Shown in pieces: positions 49,771-60,855 of a stretch of 64,000 nucleotides of DNA. The stretch comes from Pipra filicauda (lineage: Eukaryota; Chordata; Aves; Passeriformes; Pipridae), in the NCBI RefSeq assembly GCF_003945595.2, contig NW_024104365.1, positions 6,667,049-6,731,048 of the forward strand. Reading direction: 5' to 3'. The notes beneath the pieces were generated by a model, which saw nothing but the letters and a program-made list of their open reading frames with translations, ran no database searches and had not been told where the DNA came from. The translations under genes and the position numbers were made by a program. Each line of letters opens with the position of its first letter. Position 1 is the stretch's first letter.

Positions 49771-51073
49771 ACAGAACTGTCCTGTCAGAGTCAAATACAA
49801 CTGAGGCAAAACAGAATTTAACTTAGATAGGTAGCTAGCTAAACATTATTTTAAATTATGTATTTTATAGCAAGGGCGTCACACCTCATACCTGTCTTTT
49901 CCAATAAATTCAGTAATGTCATTTTCCCGATTAAAGCTTTTGGACATCCTCTGTAAATGGAAGGAAGATAGAAGAGAAAGGGGATGATGAAGAAACTGAA
50001 AACACAACCTAAAATTTTTGTGTAATGAATGTGTAATTGATACTGACACTAGTGAAATAAAAGCCATTTTATAATCTCAAAATAAGGCTTAACCACTATT
50101 TCTTCTTTCTGTTCTCCTTAATCATAGATCAAAATATTTAATCTAAAATGCACCCAGGGTGCTTCTTTCTAATCGTTAAATCATTTCAGTAAAATCTGTT
50201 GGTAGAAACAGAGGTTTAGAATCTTGAGCTCCTTGGAAATGTGCTTGTTATTTTTATCTATAGCTGACGTGCTAGGGAAGAAGAGCAATTTTGTTTACTC
50301 CCAGGTGGTTTAAATTTGATTTGAACTCATAGCTGAGTTTAAGCTGATGAACAGCTTTTTATTGAACATGAATAAATTGAGAAATTCAGACTAGTCAGCC
50401 ACTTTTGGTCATAATTTAAATTCCAGAGAAGATGTGTTTAGAAAAAATAGAGCAGAAAGATGTGTACCTGATTACTAGCTGACTTAATAAAATCATTAAT
50501 GAATTTAATGCTGTTCTAGGTCTTTTCAGTATCAGTGTTCTTAAAAAAAAGAATTTGTATAAAACAAACGGGGAGTAACTGCCACCAGAGATAAAAATGA
50601 CATATGAACAACAAATATGCAGGCAAATGTAAAGAGGTAAATTTCTGCATGTAAATGTACACAACAGCTCTTCCTCACAGACTGAATATCCTGTAACAAA
50701 CATTTTGGTCATGTATAAAAAACCAAAAATCTCAGCTGAATAATACGGTCTTTTGATAACTAATATGGTCTTTTGAGCACCTTGTCAGCATTCAGTTCAA
50801 CTTCAAAGTCTGAAACCTTTTCTCACAAAAGAGAAGGTAATCCTGGCAATCCCTTTGGGAGTCAAGTAGCATTATCTAAGCATAAGAAAATCAGAATATG
50901 ACTGTCTGTTCACTGGTAAGACAAAGGCAAAATTAAAATTAAGCACATAGTTTCAGTTATGTGGGGTTTTTTCCTGACAAAATGCTGCACTTTCTTCTAT
51001 TTCTGAAGAAAAATTTTGTGTGGATTTTTTATATATGTATATAGGTAGAAACATACGTTCATACATATGTATA
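49771..51073. other. AT-rich unique sequence
   Basis: Apart from the exon-like segment at 49892-49950, nothing I can support. Confidence 0.5.
49892..49950 (-). other. Candidate internal exon (59 nt), unidentified
   Basis: On the minus strand a long pyrimidine tract (about CCCCTTTCTCTTCTATCTTC) and TTTACAG lead into the segment, and AG/GTATGAG follows it. Both sites are good consensus matches. Two frames are open; one encodes the peptide MSKSFNRENDITEFIGKD. In that frame the segment starts at phase 0, which suits the phase-0 end of the candidate at 60788-60855 upstream on the same strand. I do not recognise the peptide. Chance pseudo-exons outnumber real exons in introns, so this is a candidate only. 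Confidence 0.3.
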
Positions 51074-51075
51074 TA

Positions 51076-51108
<33 letters not shown>

Positions 51109-51109
51109 T
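51074..51109. repeat. (TG)n-(TA)n microsatellite
   Basis: Seven or so TG units followed by about eleven TA units, with TATG-rich sequence just upstream from about 51030. Confidence 0.9.
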
Positions 51110-51426
51110 TGTGCTTACTTGGAAAATGTTTTGAGACCAAAAGATAACAAAGGCTACATAATTATTATTTTACTGCTCAGGTAGTTACATAGCAGTGATA
51201 TTTCCTTCTCCTCAGAATGACAAATTGTGTGATTCTGATGTCTAGGCAAAGAAGGAAAGGACTAATGAACTGTCATGGTTTAACCTGCCAGGCAGCTAAA
51301 CATCACACAGTTGCTCGCTCACTACACCCTGGCTCCCGGTGGGATGGGGGAGAGAACTGCAAGAAAGTTCTGTAAAATTCATTGGCTGAGATAAAGACAG
51401 TTTAATAGGACAGAAAATGAAGGGAA

Positions 51427-51486
51427 GATAATAATAATAGCAATAATAGTTGTAGCAGCAGTAATAATAATAATAATAAGAATAAT
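51427..51486 (+). repeat. (AAT)n tract inside the LTR
   Basis: Imperfect AAT/AGC triplets. Similar AAT-rich tracts occur at this position in other copies of the LTR family as I recall them. The CR1 inserted at its right edge. Confidence 0.85.
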
Positions 51487-51775
51487 CACTGAATCATAGG
51501 CTATGCTGAGTTGGAAGGGATGCACAAGGACAATCCAGTCCAACCCTTAGCCCTGCACAGGACCATCCCCAAGAGTCACACCATGTGCCCAAGAGCATTG
51601 TGCAAATGCTTCTTGAGCACTGTCAGGCTTGCTGCTGTAACCACTTACCTGGGGAACCTGGTTGAGTGCCCAACCACCCTCTGGGTGAAGAACTTTTTTC
51701 TAATATCTAACCTAAACCTCCCCTGACAACACCTCAGGCCATTCCCTCAGGTCCTGTCACTGATCACACAGCAGA
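51487..51775 (-). mobile_element. CR1 LINE 3' fragment nested in the LTR
   Basis: It starts with the antisense octamer remnant CACTGAATCATAGG and GAGTTGGAAGGGATGCA. The usual CR1 3' UTR continues (CCAACCCTTAGCCCTGCACA, AACCTAAACCTCCCCTGAC, CCATTCCCTCAGGTCCTGTC). LTR sequence resumes at about 51776. Because it interrupts the LTR, it is younger than that LTR. About 290 bp, 5'-truncated. Confidence 0.9.
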
Positions 51776-52061
51776 AACAAAGGATGCGTAATGAAGTTGC
51801 TCACCATCCGTGCTGACTGATGCTCAGCCAATTCCTGAGCAGGAGCCCCAGCCAGCTTTTCCCCTAGTTTGTATGCTGAGCATGACTCCATATGGTACAG
51901 AATATCCCTGTGGTCAGTGGTGTCATCTGTCTCGGTCATGTCTCCTCCCAGCTTCTAGTGCTCCCCTAGCCTCCTCAGTGGGGGTGGTGGTGTGAGTACG
52001 TGGAAAGTCCTTGTCTTAGGGTAAACGCTATTTAGCTACAACTAAAACATCAGTGTGTTAA

Positions 52062-53649
52062 TGTAAGACCCCAGGCTCACCCTACAAGCTCATTGAAGAA
52101 GTTGTATGTTAAAAATATGCAAGGCTCCAAAAATCCACCTGCTATATTTATTAAAAGGCCCTTCAGTTCATTTATACCTTGAGAGACCGCATGGGACAAG
52201 ATGCTGCACACATTTCTCAGGAGGTCAAATAACATATTTTTACTGGCAAATTTTAGAAAATAATGGAATGCAGCAAAAGTTTAAATGGCACCATCCAACC
52301 AAAGCATTTCACAAAGCATATGCTAACCCATTGTTGCGCTCCAGATTAAGCTATAAACTGCCCAGAGCAGTTACATTTTTATTTAAGACTTTTTAAAAGC
52401 CTTTTGATTCATTATAATCTCTAATTAGTGTTTAAAGAAAGAGTCACACTCTAAGAGAAATTCTTTTCAATTTAGTGAGAAAAATAAGATATTTTGGCAA
52501 AAGGTTTTTACAGGAGTAAAATACAACCAAGAAAAAAACATTTCACTAAAACATTCAGCACAAAGACCTATTCCACAGGAAACACCCACTAAAACAATCC
52601 ATACACCACAGTTCATGTGTTTTACATTACCCACAAGAGAAGGAAAAGAGTAAAAGAAAAAAAACAGATTAAAAGAGGTAAAGAAATAGAGAAGGAGAGA
52701 GAGAAAGGAGAGTGAGAAAATAGTTACTGACACAATTCTGTGATTCATATGGTGCCAGCTAGAGAGGGAGAAGAGAGAAGGAGAAGCAGAGGAAGACCGC
52801 ATGGAGCCTCGTGTATTCATAGAGTTCAGTTTTCCCTCCCAGGCAGGATATCTGGTCAGTGCCTTCCAGGCCTGATTGAGTTGTGCTGTAGCAATCACAG
52901 GCTGCAGGGGTGCGGTATGGGCGGGCTGCCAGGCAAGTCTGCCTTGACTGACAGCCCAGCTGCAGGCCCTTCAGCTCTGCCATGGCCCTTCAGGGGCAGC
53001 AGGCCTTGCCTTCAGCTCTGCCCTGTGCCTTCAGCACGGGCCTGATGCACAGGCTTTATCAGCGGCCTGCAGGTCCAGGCCCAGCCCTTCCCCACACGTG
53101 CACACACACTCACAGTGAGTTGGTTCTGACCCATATCAATAATTCAGTGAGATTCAGATGCAGGATCTCACACTGATACAATTTAGCAAAACCCAACCCA
53201 TTCAGCTTTAAGTTACCCAAATATCAAGAAAGGAGATGAGGAGAAGAAATAAAAAAAGAGAATTAACCTCCTGCCTTGAGTCCTGTGCAATTCCAGCTTC
53301 CGTGTGTCCACATGGTGGGGGGGTCATGACAACATGAAGGCCGCATGGTGCTCGTTTTACCTGTTCGGTCCCCCTGCAGCCACCCCCCAGCCTCTAGGTG
53401 GGACATCCAGTGTGCCAACCTGGATGAGGCTGGGCTGGGGACTCCAGGGCGTGGTGTTGACAGTGCTCCCGGTGTGTCAGTGACTGACAGCTGCTCCTGG
53501 GCTGCCCAGGGGCGCCCAAAGGGGCTGGGGTGTGAAGCAGGGCACTACTCCCCCTTCATGAAATTTGACCTGTCCCTTTCCCTTCCCCCCCACACATATA
53601 TTTGAGTTGGTCTGAGCCAATAATTAATATAATAATCCAGTATCTCACA
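52062..53649. mobile_element. 1.59-kb insertion inside the LTR, LTR-retroelement-like
   Basis: The interrupted LTR stops at GTGTTA (52060) and resumes at GTTATCAACATT (53650). The insert starts TGTAAGACCC and ends ATCTCACA (TG...CA), with a near-perfect 5-bp flank duplication GTTAA (52057-52061) and GTTAT (53650-53654). It contains an AT-rich left half, a purine-rich stretch (52620-52725) and a GC-rich right half with a two-copy internal duplication. The longest frame (143 codons, minus, 52467-52898) has no retroviral motif. It is either a long complex LTR or a non-autonomous LTR element. I do not recognise the family. Confidence 0.6.
52660..53649. repeat. Two-copy internal duplication, about 490-545 bp period
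   Basis: Both copies run in the same order. Each has a purine-rich stretch ending GAGAA(A/T), then an ATATGGTG/ACATGGTG motif and a CCGCATGG(A/T)GC(C)TCGT motif (52797 and 53341). A GC-rich middle follows. The end motif is CACACA...GAGTTGGT(T)CTGA(C/G)CCA (53117 and 53604), then an AT-rich piece and ATCTCACA. Spacing of the first motif pair is about 545 bp and of the last 487 bp, so a deletion of about 58 bp separates the copies. Confidence 0.65.
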
Positions 53650-53756
53650 GTTATCAACATTATTCTTATCCTAAATCCAAAACACAGCACTGTACTAGCT
53701 ACTAGGAATTAAATCAAACCAAATGAATCTAGATAAAAACCAGGACACCAAGGGAG

Positions 53757-53822
53757 GAAATATTGGAAATATCCTTGGAATATCCTTGGAATTGGAATAT
53801 CCTTGGAACTGGAATATCCTTG
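53757..53822 (+). repeat. Short tandem repeat of TTGGAATATCC units
   Basis: Five or so imperfect 10-17-bp units containing GGAATATCCTTGGAA follow the LTR end by about 10 bp. It looks like a locally expanded minisatellite. Confidence 0.85.
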
Positions 53823-56438
53823 TATTTAGTGGAAAGTGGATAGATCCCCTTAAAGCTGCCAGTTTGGCCTTTGGAGAATTGGTGATAAACCATTACAGTG
53901 AGTCCTGGAAACAGAAGACGCTTATACTATATTAATTCATCTAAAGATGCAGAGCTGGGACAGGTGTGTGTAGTGGGGTGTGTGTGTTTGTTTGTCTGTT
54001 TATTATATGAAAGTTATTCTGTAACACTGAAAAAAATTACATCTGGAAAAAACTTAGCTTAATAATTCACAAATTTCAGAAAACAACAGCTTATCAGTGG
54101 AGCGTGTTTTCCTAAGCAGAGTTCCCTAAATAATTGTTGTATTAAGTTCTTATAAACATCAAGTACCTTGGTACTTAATAATTGCTTATTTTGTATATCA
54201 ATGCTGTCTATCCTGCATATGTTATATGCTTTTATAATTTCTTTATTTTACATAAAAAGATAGTTCCCAGAAGTTGGACAAACCTTAGAACAAGATGAAA
54301 AACTTCACAAAACAGGATCTTTGTAAACCCAAGAGATAACTGCAGCCCTCTAATAAATAATACCATCTGTTTTTTGCTTAGTTAATGTATTTATAAATTC
54401 TAATGGTTTCTTGTTGTTTTTTAGTTAGTAGTAAATTATTACAAAATGTAATCAAAAAAACAGGTTTATACATTCATTTAGGAGCGTAATCTTTCAACAT
54501 CTAACTGCACAGCTAGTCAGTATGATAGGGAAATTTTTATTTACAAGGATTACAGGCAAATCAATTTATTTGCATCCCTAGTCCACAAGTCTACTTCTAA
54601 AATTATTTACATGGATTAATAGAGTGAGAAATTGATACCTTAAAGCTGGTTCTAAAGTTGAAGGTGTGTCACTTAGCTAAAAGTACGCTTGCTTTACCTT
54701 CTTTGTTCCTCTATAAACAGAGTGGGACACTTGTTTGTAAGGTAGCGGTCCCAAAATGGACAGAATGCATGTGGGGCATTATTTGTTGGGTGGTAGTATG
54801 ATAATGTGCTTTGGAAAATACTCTTGTCAATGAAAATACAGAACTGACAAGAGGTAGAATTATTCTAGAGGGTTTCACAGTTTTTTTGAAGTAAGTTGGG
54901 ATTAGTTTGGTGTTATCAACACATGTAATCGAGTTGATGCAATGACATTGTTTACAAGCTGTCTGACTAAAGATTCAGTTCAGAAAAATGTGGTTAGAAT
55001 TCAAATAAATATATAACCAAGAATTTCTACATATTTCTATTTTGTGCTCTTAGACACAGAAGAAACTGAAATTTCAATTTAGCCATGGTAAATTTTGAGT
55101 AGCATTCAATGGAAAAAAGAGTGGTAATTACATGATAAGAGAGATATATTTTGCGCTGAGAAGTATAATAGAGTCATATTTGAACTTCTGACTCTTTTCT
55201 AGCACAGGTAAATTGTGTGCAAAATCCATTATATACCTGCATATGCACGTTATTCTAAAAATAGTTGAAAGAGAAAACAAGAAGAGCAGAGCATGTATTT
55301 ATGCCCAATGCATTGTAATAAGACATAGCAGCCATGGTGTCAAAGGTGTCTAAAAACTACTGTGAAAAGCTATCATTGATGAGGGTTTGTTGCACTAAAA
55401 TAGAAAGAGATTACCATCCTTTATAAGGAAGGTATAATTACTTTTGTAATAAACACACATCAAGCATACATGATGTACAAACTTGATTTCCTACTGACAA
55501 GCAATAGGAAAGAGTATTGCAGTATTAGGAAGATGTTTTGTGTGAGATTTTTCTAATGTTTGTGTTGATAGGCTATGTGAGATCACTAAGTGTATACTTG
55601 TGTGATATAATGAATTAAAGGTACAGATATGATTTAAATACAAATTAAAAAATTTAGTTAATTACAAATAAATTTCATTAATGAAATATATACCTGCATG
55701 GTATGATGTATTAAATTTTTCAGTTACATGTAAGTTTTAAAATTGTCTGATTCTTGCACTGTGAAAGAAAGGTTTGTCTTTACTAATTAATTTACTAATT
55801 AATTTTCTTTATTATTCAGCACGTGGAGGTAGCCTCACACACATTTTACTTAGTATCTCTCTGGTTTTATACCATTAGATATTTTTCTCTTTGGTTTGTA
55901 GGTATGAACCTTATTCATAGGTCATTACAACTTAAGAGAGCATTTCAGTATGTTAAAGTGATATAGATCTCTGGTGTGGAAAGAGAATTATAAGTATAAT
56001 TCAGAAATAAAAGAGAATATCATTCTGGTCACAATTCTTAAAAAATATGCTTGTAAAGGAGAGTGCTTTGTGATTCTGGAGCTGAGGAAAAGCACAGTAC
56101 TTCCATAGACTCCACATAATTGGAGATTAAAAAAGACACTTTTGGTTAACAGACATGATTGTCAAGAAATTATTTTGAATGTAATAACTAAAAATTACAT
56201 GAAAGATAGCAACACATCCACAATGCAATATGTCCTGCTTGCACAGAAGAGTTGGTGTTAGTGACATAACTGCATTATTCTACTTAATTAATTCACAGTT
56301 TCAGTTCTGTCTGGATTTTGACAACAGATGTTTGTCACTGCTGGGTAAGCTGATTGTGATGATCCAGTTGTATCTTTGGTGTTACTGTTGTTAATAGTCA
56401 CACTTTTTAAAAATGTGTTTTCAGAATACACCCACTTA
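53823..56438. other. AT-rich unique sequence
   Basis: No gene or repeat that I can support. A short GTGTGTG/TTTG run lies at 53975-54000. Confidence 0.5.
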
Positions 56439-57548
56439 TGATGTGTTGACCTTGGCTGAATGGCAAGTATCCATGAAGTTGCTCTATCACTCCACTCCTC
56501 AACTGGACAGGGGAGATACAATACAATCAAAGGCTTGTTGGTCAAGATAAGGACAGGGAGAGATCACTTACCAATTACTGTCATAGGAACAACAAACTCT
56601 ACTTTGTGGAATTAATTTAATTAATTGCCAATCAAATCAGGGTAGGATAATGAGAAATAAAAGCAAATCTTAAAATCTCTTTCCCAGGCTTGATCTAGCT
56701 CCAAATTTCTCTCCTTCTTTCCCCTGAGTGACAAAGTGGGATGAGCAATGAAGGTTGGCATCAGGTCATTGATTCTATTGCTCCTTCCTCATCAGGAGTA
56801 AGACACTTCATGCTCTTGCCTTTCTCCTGTGTGGAGTCCCTCCTTTAGAAGGCAGTCCTCCATGATCTTTCCCGTTGTGGGTCTTTCCCACAGACTGCAA
56901 TTCTTCATGAACTGGTCCAGTTCCACAGGAGGTAGTCCTTCAGGAACAGGCTGTTACAGTGTGTGTCCCCCATGGGATGACAAATCCTGATGGCAAGCCT
57001 GCTTCACTGTGGACTTCCCTCTCAGTGGGGTCACAGGTCCTGCTTAGAGCTGGCTCCAGCATGACTATCCACAGGATCACAGCCTCCTTTGGCCACATCC
57101 ACCTTCCACCTGCTCCAGCATGGAGTTCTCCAGGAGCTGCAGGTGGATATCTACTACACGTTGGACCTACATGGACTGCAGTGAGACAGCCTGCCTCACT
57201 ATGGCCTTCACCTTGCAGCCGCAAGGGAATCTCTGGTCTTGTACCTGGAGCACCTCCTCCCTCTCCTTCACTAACCTGGGTGTCTGCAGGGCTCTTTCTC
57301 TCGCATGTTCTCACACTTCTCTTCCAGCTACTGCTGTGCAGCACCTTCTCCCTTTCTCAAATCTGTTATCTCAGAGGTGTTACCAGCTGTTGCTGACGGG
57401 CACAGCCTCGGTCAGCATTTGGTCTTTCTTGGCACCATCTGACATTGGCTCTATCAGACGCAAAGTAAGCTTCTGGCAGCTTCTCACAGAAGCCACCCCT
57501 ATAGCTTCACCACTACCAAAACCTTGGCAATCAAGCCCAATATACGCA
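56439..57548 (-). mobile_element. Endogenous retrovirus LTR, near full length, about 1.1 kb
   Basis: Read on the minus strand it starts near TGCGTATATTGGGCTTGATT (57548) and ends CAACACATCA (56439), that is TG...CA. Landmarks in order: GGCAAGG-like and GGTGGCTTCTGTGAGAAGC; GGCTGTGCCCGTCAGCAACA; GGAGGAGGTGCTCCAGGTA; then several diverged 40-50-bp units with CTGGAGCAG and CTGTGG. The 3' part has TTTTATTTCTCATTA and AATTAATTAAATTAATTCC, where the family's polyadenylation signal would lie. The final part has CCCTGTCCAGTTGAGGAGTG. Outer flanks TAAG and AAAG could be a 4-bp duplication with one change. No internal genes are attached. Frames of 134-151 codons across it are by-products of GC content. 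Confidence 0.85.
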
Positions 57549-58961
57549 CTTTTAATACTTTTTAATATAAACTAATTATATTATTCTAGAATTAAAACAC
57601 GATCCTAATTAGATTCTCAGAAATAATTGCTAAAGTAGGTCTTTTGAACAATGTATTTAAGGATCTTAAGATTTCCTTGAATAAAATAAACAACATTTTT
57701 TCTACTTCTGTGGCTGCTTGCGCTCAAGGTAAATTTTTCTTTAGCCCATCAGAAATTTGCAGTAAATAGCTGATGTCTCCAATGACAAAAGCATCTCCTT
57801 TTCTGACCATCTCTCTTTAGATCTAGGTTTCTAAAGCTTTATCAAAGAGCTTTAACAAGTTCTGCATCAGCAAGTAAATTTGCAAGGCACTCTGCAAGAC
57901 GCTCAGCTATTTGGGGTAATTGAAGTGTTAAATAATGAGGCTCAAAAAGGATTAGGGAAAATGATAACTTTTCAGTCTATACAACATTTCAAAAAATTAT
58001 CAGATATTGACAGAATTGAATAATGGTTCTAATGTCAGTTTCTTCAGGAAGATTAAGATACTTTAGGTTTATTCACAGTCTTCCAAGAATTCTGGTAACT
58101 TCCTTGAGATGGAAGAAGCCTGACTTTCCCTGTGCTTTCAGTTTTTATTCTGTACCTCACCCCAGACTTAAGGAGATAAGTTGCTAAAAAAAAACATGTC
58201 CCAGCACACAATTTTTCCTCCAGAATTTCGAATTTGTTTCCTGTATTGTCTAGATCTTTTTGGCAGGTGATATTCTTTTCTGCTTCCTAGGGAATCCAAG
58301 TCTACCATGTTGATTGCCAGGTTAAACTGGTCATTAGATAAGATCTGGCTAGGTAGGATCAGATTAGTTCCTTTGTTTGCATGCAATGAGTGGGAACAGA
58401 ACTGCTAAAAAAGTCTTTGTTCTTTGACATAAACCATGAGCAATGTTAATAAAGGATGTGACTGATGTTAATAAAGGATAATTTCCTCGATAGCAAGTAT
58501 AAGAAAGACTAAGATCATGTAATTTATTGGGATCTAAGAGTCTGTCCTTGGTCAGTTCACATGGTAACTGTTGTCCAAAGCTCTCCTTTCACTGAAATGT
58601 ACTCTGTAGTAATTTTTTATGTTTTCTGTTATGCTTTGTCTACTGGATTTTAAAACAATGTATGACTTGAAAACACCTCCACAGCACACAGGAAATAGAA
58701 GTGCTTTTATTGGTATTGTGAAAAAATTAGCAGTAGCACACAACTTTCCTTCCTATAGGAGAAGTGTATTATTGCATTATTGCACTTTCTCTTTCCATTG
58801 GATACATTCTATTTCATAAAGCAGACATCAACACTCTCTTTTCCCTGCTGCAATTAACTCTATGGGAGTTAGCACATTTGTACAGGAAAGCTACCTTATA
58901 CCTGTTTGTATCAAAAATAAAAAATAGGTAACGTAAGAGACTTGTTATTTCTCTCTCCTTT

Positions 58962-58981
58962 AAAAAAAAAAAAAAAAAAAA
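58962..58981 (+). repeat. Poly-A tract (20 A)
   Basis: Uninterrupted A run with no retroposed sequence that I can identify upstream. Confidence 0.95.
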
Positions 58982-59455
58982 GGCCAGGAAACATAAAGAG
59001 CAAAATTCTGCCTGTGAAGGGCTCCCTCTAAAGTCTCACAGACAACTTAGAAAAATTCAGGCTAGGTATGTTTTTCTTCAGCTTACATATGGTTTTAGTT
59101 ATTTATACAAGGCCTGTTAGATTAGTCATTCCTTAATTATCTGGTTTTAGCACTTCACCAAATAAAAGCTTTTCAATTGTGTTGGTGTTTCTTTGGCATG
59201 TGCCAAAATTATTGCATAGCAATTTCTTGGTGATGTAAGCCACTCCTTTTTGTTACTATTTTTCAGTACAATCAATGGGTGACTGATGTCCTATGTCATG
59301 AAAAAAATTATTCTCAAAGGTGATGACCTCTTTTTTTCAGATGAAATGTGTTAGTTTTCACAGTATTGCATGGAATGATGCTATTGTTTAAAGACAGACC
59401 ACAGAGGATCTTCAGCAGAAGCAGCTGATGAAGCATTTTTATTCTAAGACTTTTT

Positions 59456-59459
<4 letters not shown>

Positions 59460-59486
<27 letters not shown>
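59460..59486 (+). repeat. Poly-T tract (27 T)
   Basis: The longest homopolymer in the window. Read on the minus strand it would be a 27-A tail, but the sequence before it matches nothing I know and no flanking duplication is seen. Confidence 0.95.
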
Positions 59487-59490
<4 letters not shown>

Positions 59491-60787
59491 ACTGCCCATT
59501 AGGCCAGTAAGCAGTTTAGCCAGCAAGCTGGATTTATGACATGGGTTAAGAGGAATCTAAGAAACAAAATAGTAGACAGATATGGTGCCTCACTCTCTAT
59601 GTTTTTCCATTCTTTAGTTAGGTTTCTAGATAAGTTATTCTTCATGTAAAGAAAAGGCTTTTTATGTGACTGTTTTGACTTTGTGATGTTCCTGGACGAC
59701 TGTAATCTGTTACTGTGTAAAACTAAAGTGAAATATTTTGTTTTGACACAAAAATGACTAATTTCTGCACTTCAGTATAAAATTACTTTCCATTTTAAAA
59801 TGACTTTTTTATTTCCCTTTAGTGGTGAACACTAAAAGATTTTGATCTTTTGTGGTTAATAAGAAGCTTTACTTAACCGAAATAATACCTTAACTTTTTG
59901 ATTTAATGGACAAACTTGAAGTAAGCCACAAAAATTCTTATCTTTTGGAAATACTACTGTGAATCTTTAACTAGAAAATTGATGCTTTAATTTACTTTTT
60001 TGTTCATTTAATCCTTCAGATTTTAAATATATGAAAAATACGTCACCTTAAGACCAAGAAACTGATCTTTTTAGGTAAATGCTGGGTCTGCTAAAACTGA
60101 TGTCAGAAATGCTTGTTAACTTTAATAGACTCAGAATTTTTATTTTTAATTAGTGTTTCATTTATGTGAACACAAATAAATTGAAGAATGATGAACGCTG
60201 TTGAGTAACTACAACTGTGAAGTGGTAGTCTTGTTTTACATGCAGGACTGGTTCGACATGGTCAAAATCAGACAGTGCTTCTTTGCATAGGTACAGCAAA
60301 AACTAGGAGTCATCCACGTGCTGTGAATTTAGCTGAATTTAGCTGATTTTTGTTAACTATTCACTCCGAAAGACAAGATACATTTGCTATGGAGGTTTGT
60401 TTTAGATTTTAAATTCCAGACCCTAAAATGCAGTCCTATGCAACAATTTGTGATCAGTGTTTTTGGTGTTCTTTTCAGAGAAGAATTATAAAAGAACGTT
60501 CTGCTGTTCTGTCTGCCCATAAATCATTCCAAGTGGGTGAACTGAATCATCAACTCACGCAAAATAGATGCTGATATATTGGGAAGAAAAATAAGTCAAT
60601 GTATCTTTTTTATTATATGTTTATAATAAATCAGGCTCTAAGCTGGCAATCATGTTAATGCAATTTAATACGGTATAATAGTCTCTGAATAAAACTTGTG
60701 ATATCGTAGGACTGTGGCTATTAATTTGCACATCAAGAAAAGTCTTCAAATATTAGTAGGAATTTTGCTTCTGAAAGAACTGCTCAC

Positions 60788-60855
60788 CTGCTTCAGCAAG
60801 CATTCTTTATCCACCAGTTCACCTTGATTCAGAATATTATGTTTTTCTACCGTAG
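60788..60855 (-). other. Candidate internal exon (68 nt), unidentified
   Basis: On the minus strand a T-rich tract ending TTGCTTGTTTGTTAG precedes the segment, and CAG/GTGAGC follows it. One frame only is open. It takes one base from a preceding exon and then encodes TVEKHNILNQGELVDKEC and LLKQ, ending at phase 0. The charged, helix-like peptide resembles real coding sequence more than the surroundings do. A fuller open frame (60746-60952) continues through the flanks by chance. I do not recognise the protein. It is compatible in phase with the candidate at 49892-49950, about 10.8 kb downstream on the same strand. Confidence 0.3.

Larger units (their letters stand above)
51271..53747 (+). mobile_element. 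Endogenous retrovirus LTR broken into three pieces by nested insertions
   Basis: The LTR begins TGTCATGGTTTAACC (51271) and ends CCAGGACA (53747), giving TG...CA termini. Its pieces are 51271-51486, about 51776-52061 and 53650-53747, roughly 600 bp in total, which suits the family as I recall it from songbirds. A landmark in the first piece is GATGGGGGAGAGAA followed by an (AAT)n tract. In the second piece TTGCTCACCATCC, GTATGCTGAGCATGACTCCA and ACATCAGTGTGTTA are seen. In the third, ATCAACATTATTCTTATCC and CATAGCACTGTA-like sequence follow. No retroviral internal region is present and I find no convincing target duplication outside it, so solo LTR versus provirus remnant is open. Confidence 0.85.

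Noticed and set aside
52467..52898. 143-codon minus-strand ORF as a retroviral or host gene
   Set aside because: No gag, pol or env motif; the Phe/Ser-rich middle is just the complement of a purine-rich stretch inside the nested element.
56940..57575. Overlapping ORFs of 134, 145 and 151 codons
   Set aside because: All three lie within the LTR at 56439-57548 on both strands; they follow from GC-rich, stop-poor repeat units, not selection on protein.
59314..59526. Processed pseudogene ending at the 27-T tract
   Set aside because: No recognisable mRNA sequence beside it, no flanking duplication, and the bird CR1 machinery does not normally make poly-A retrocopies. Treated as a homopolymer.
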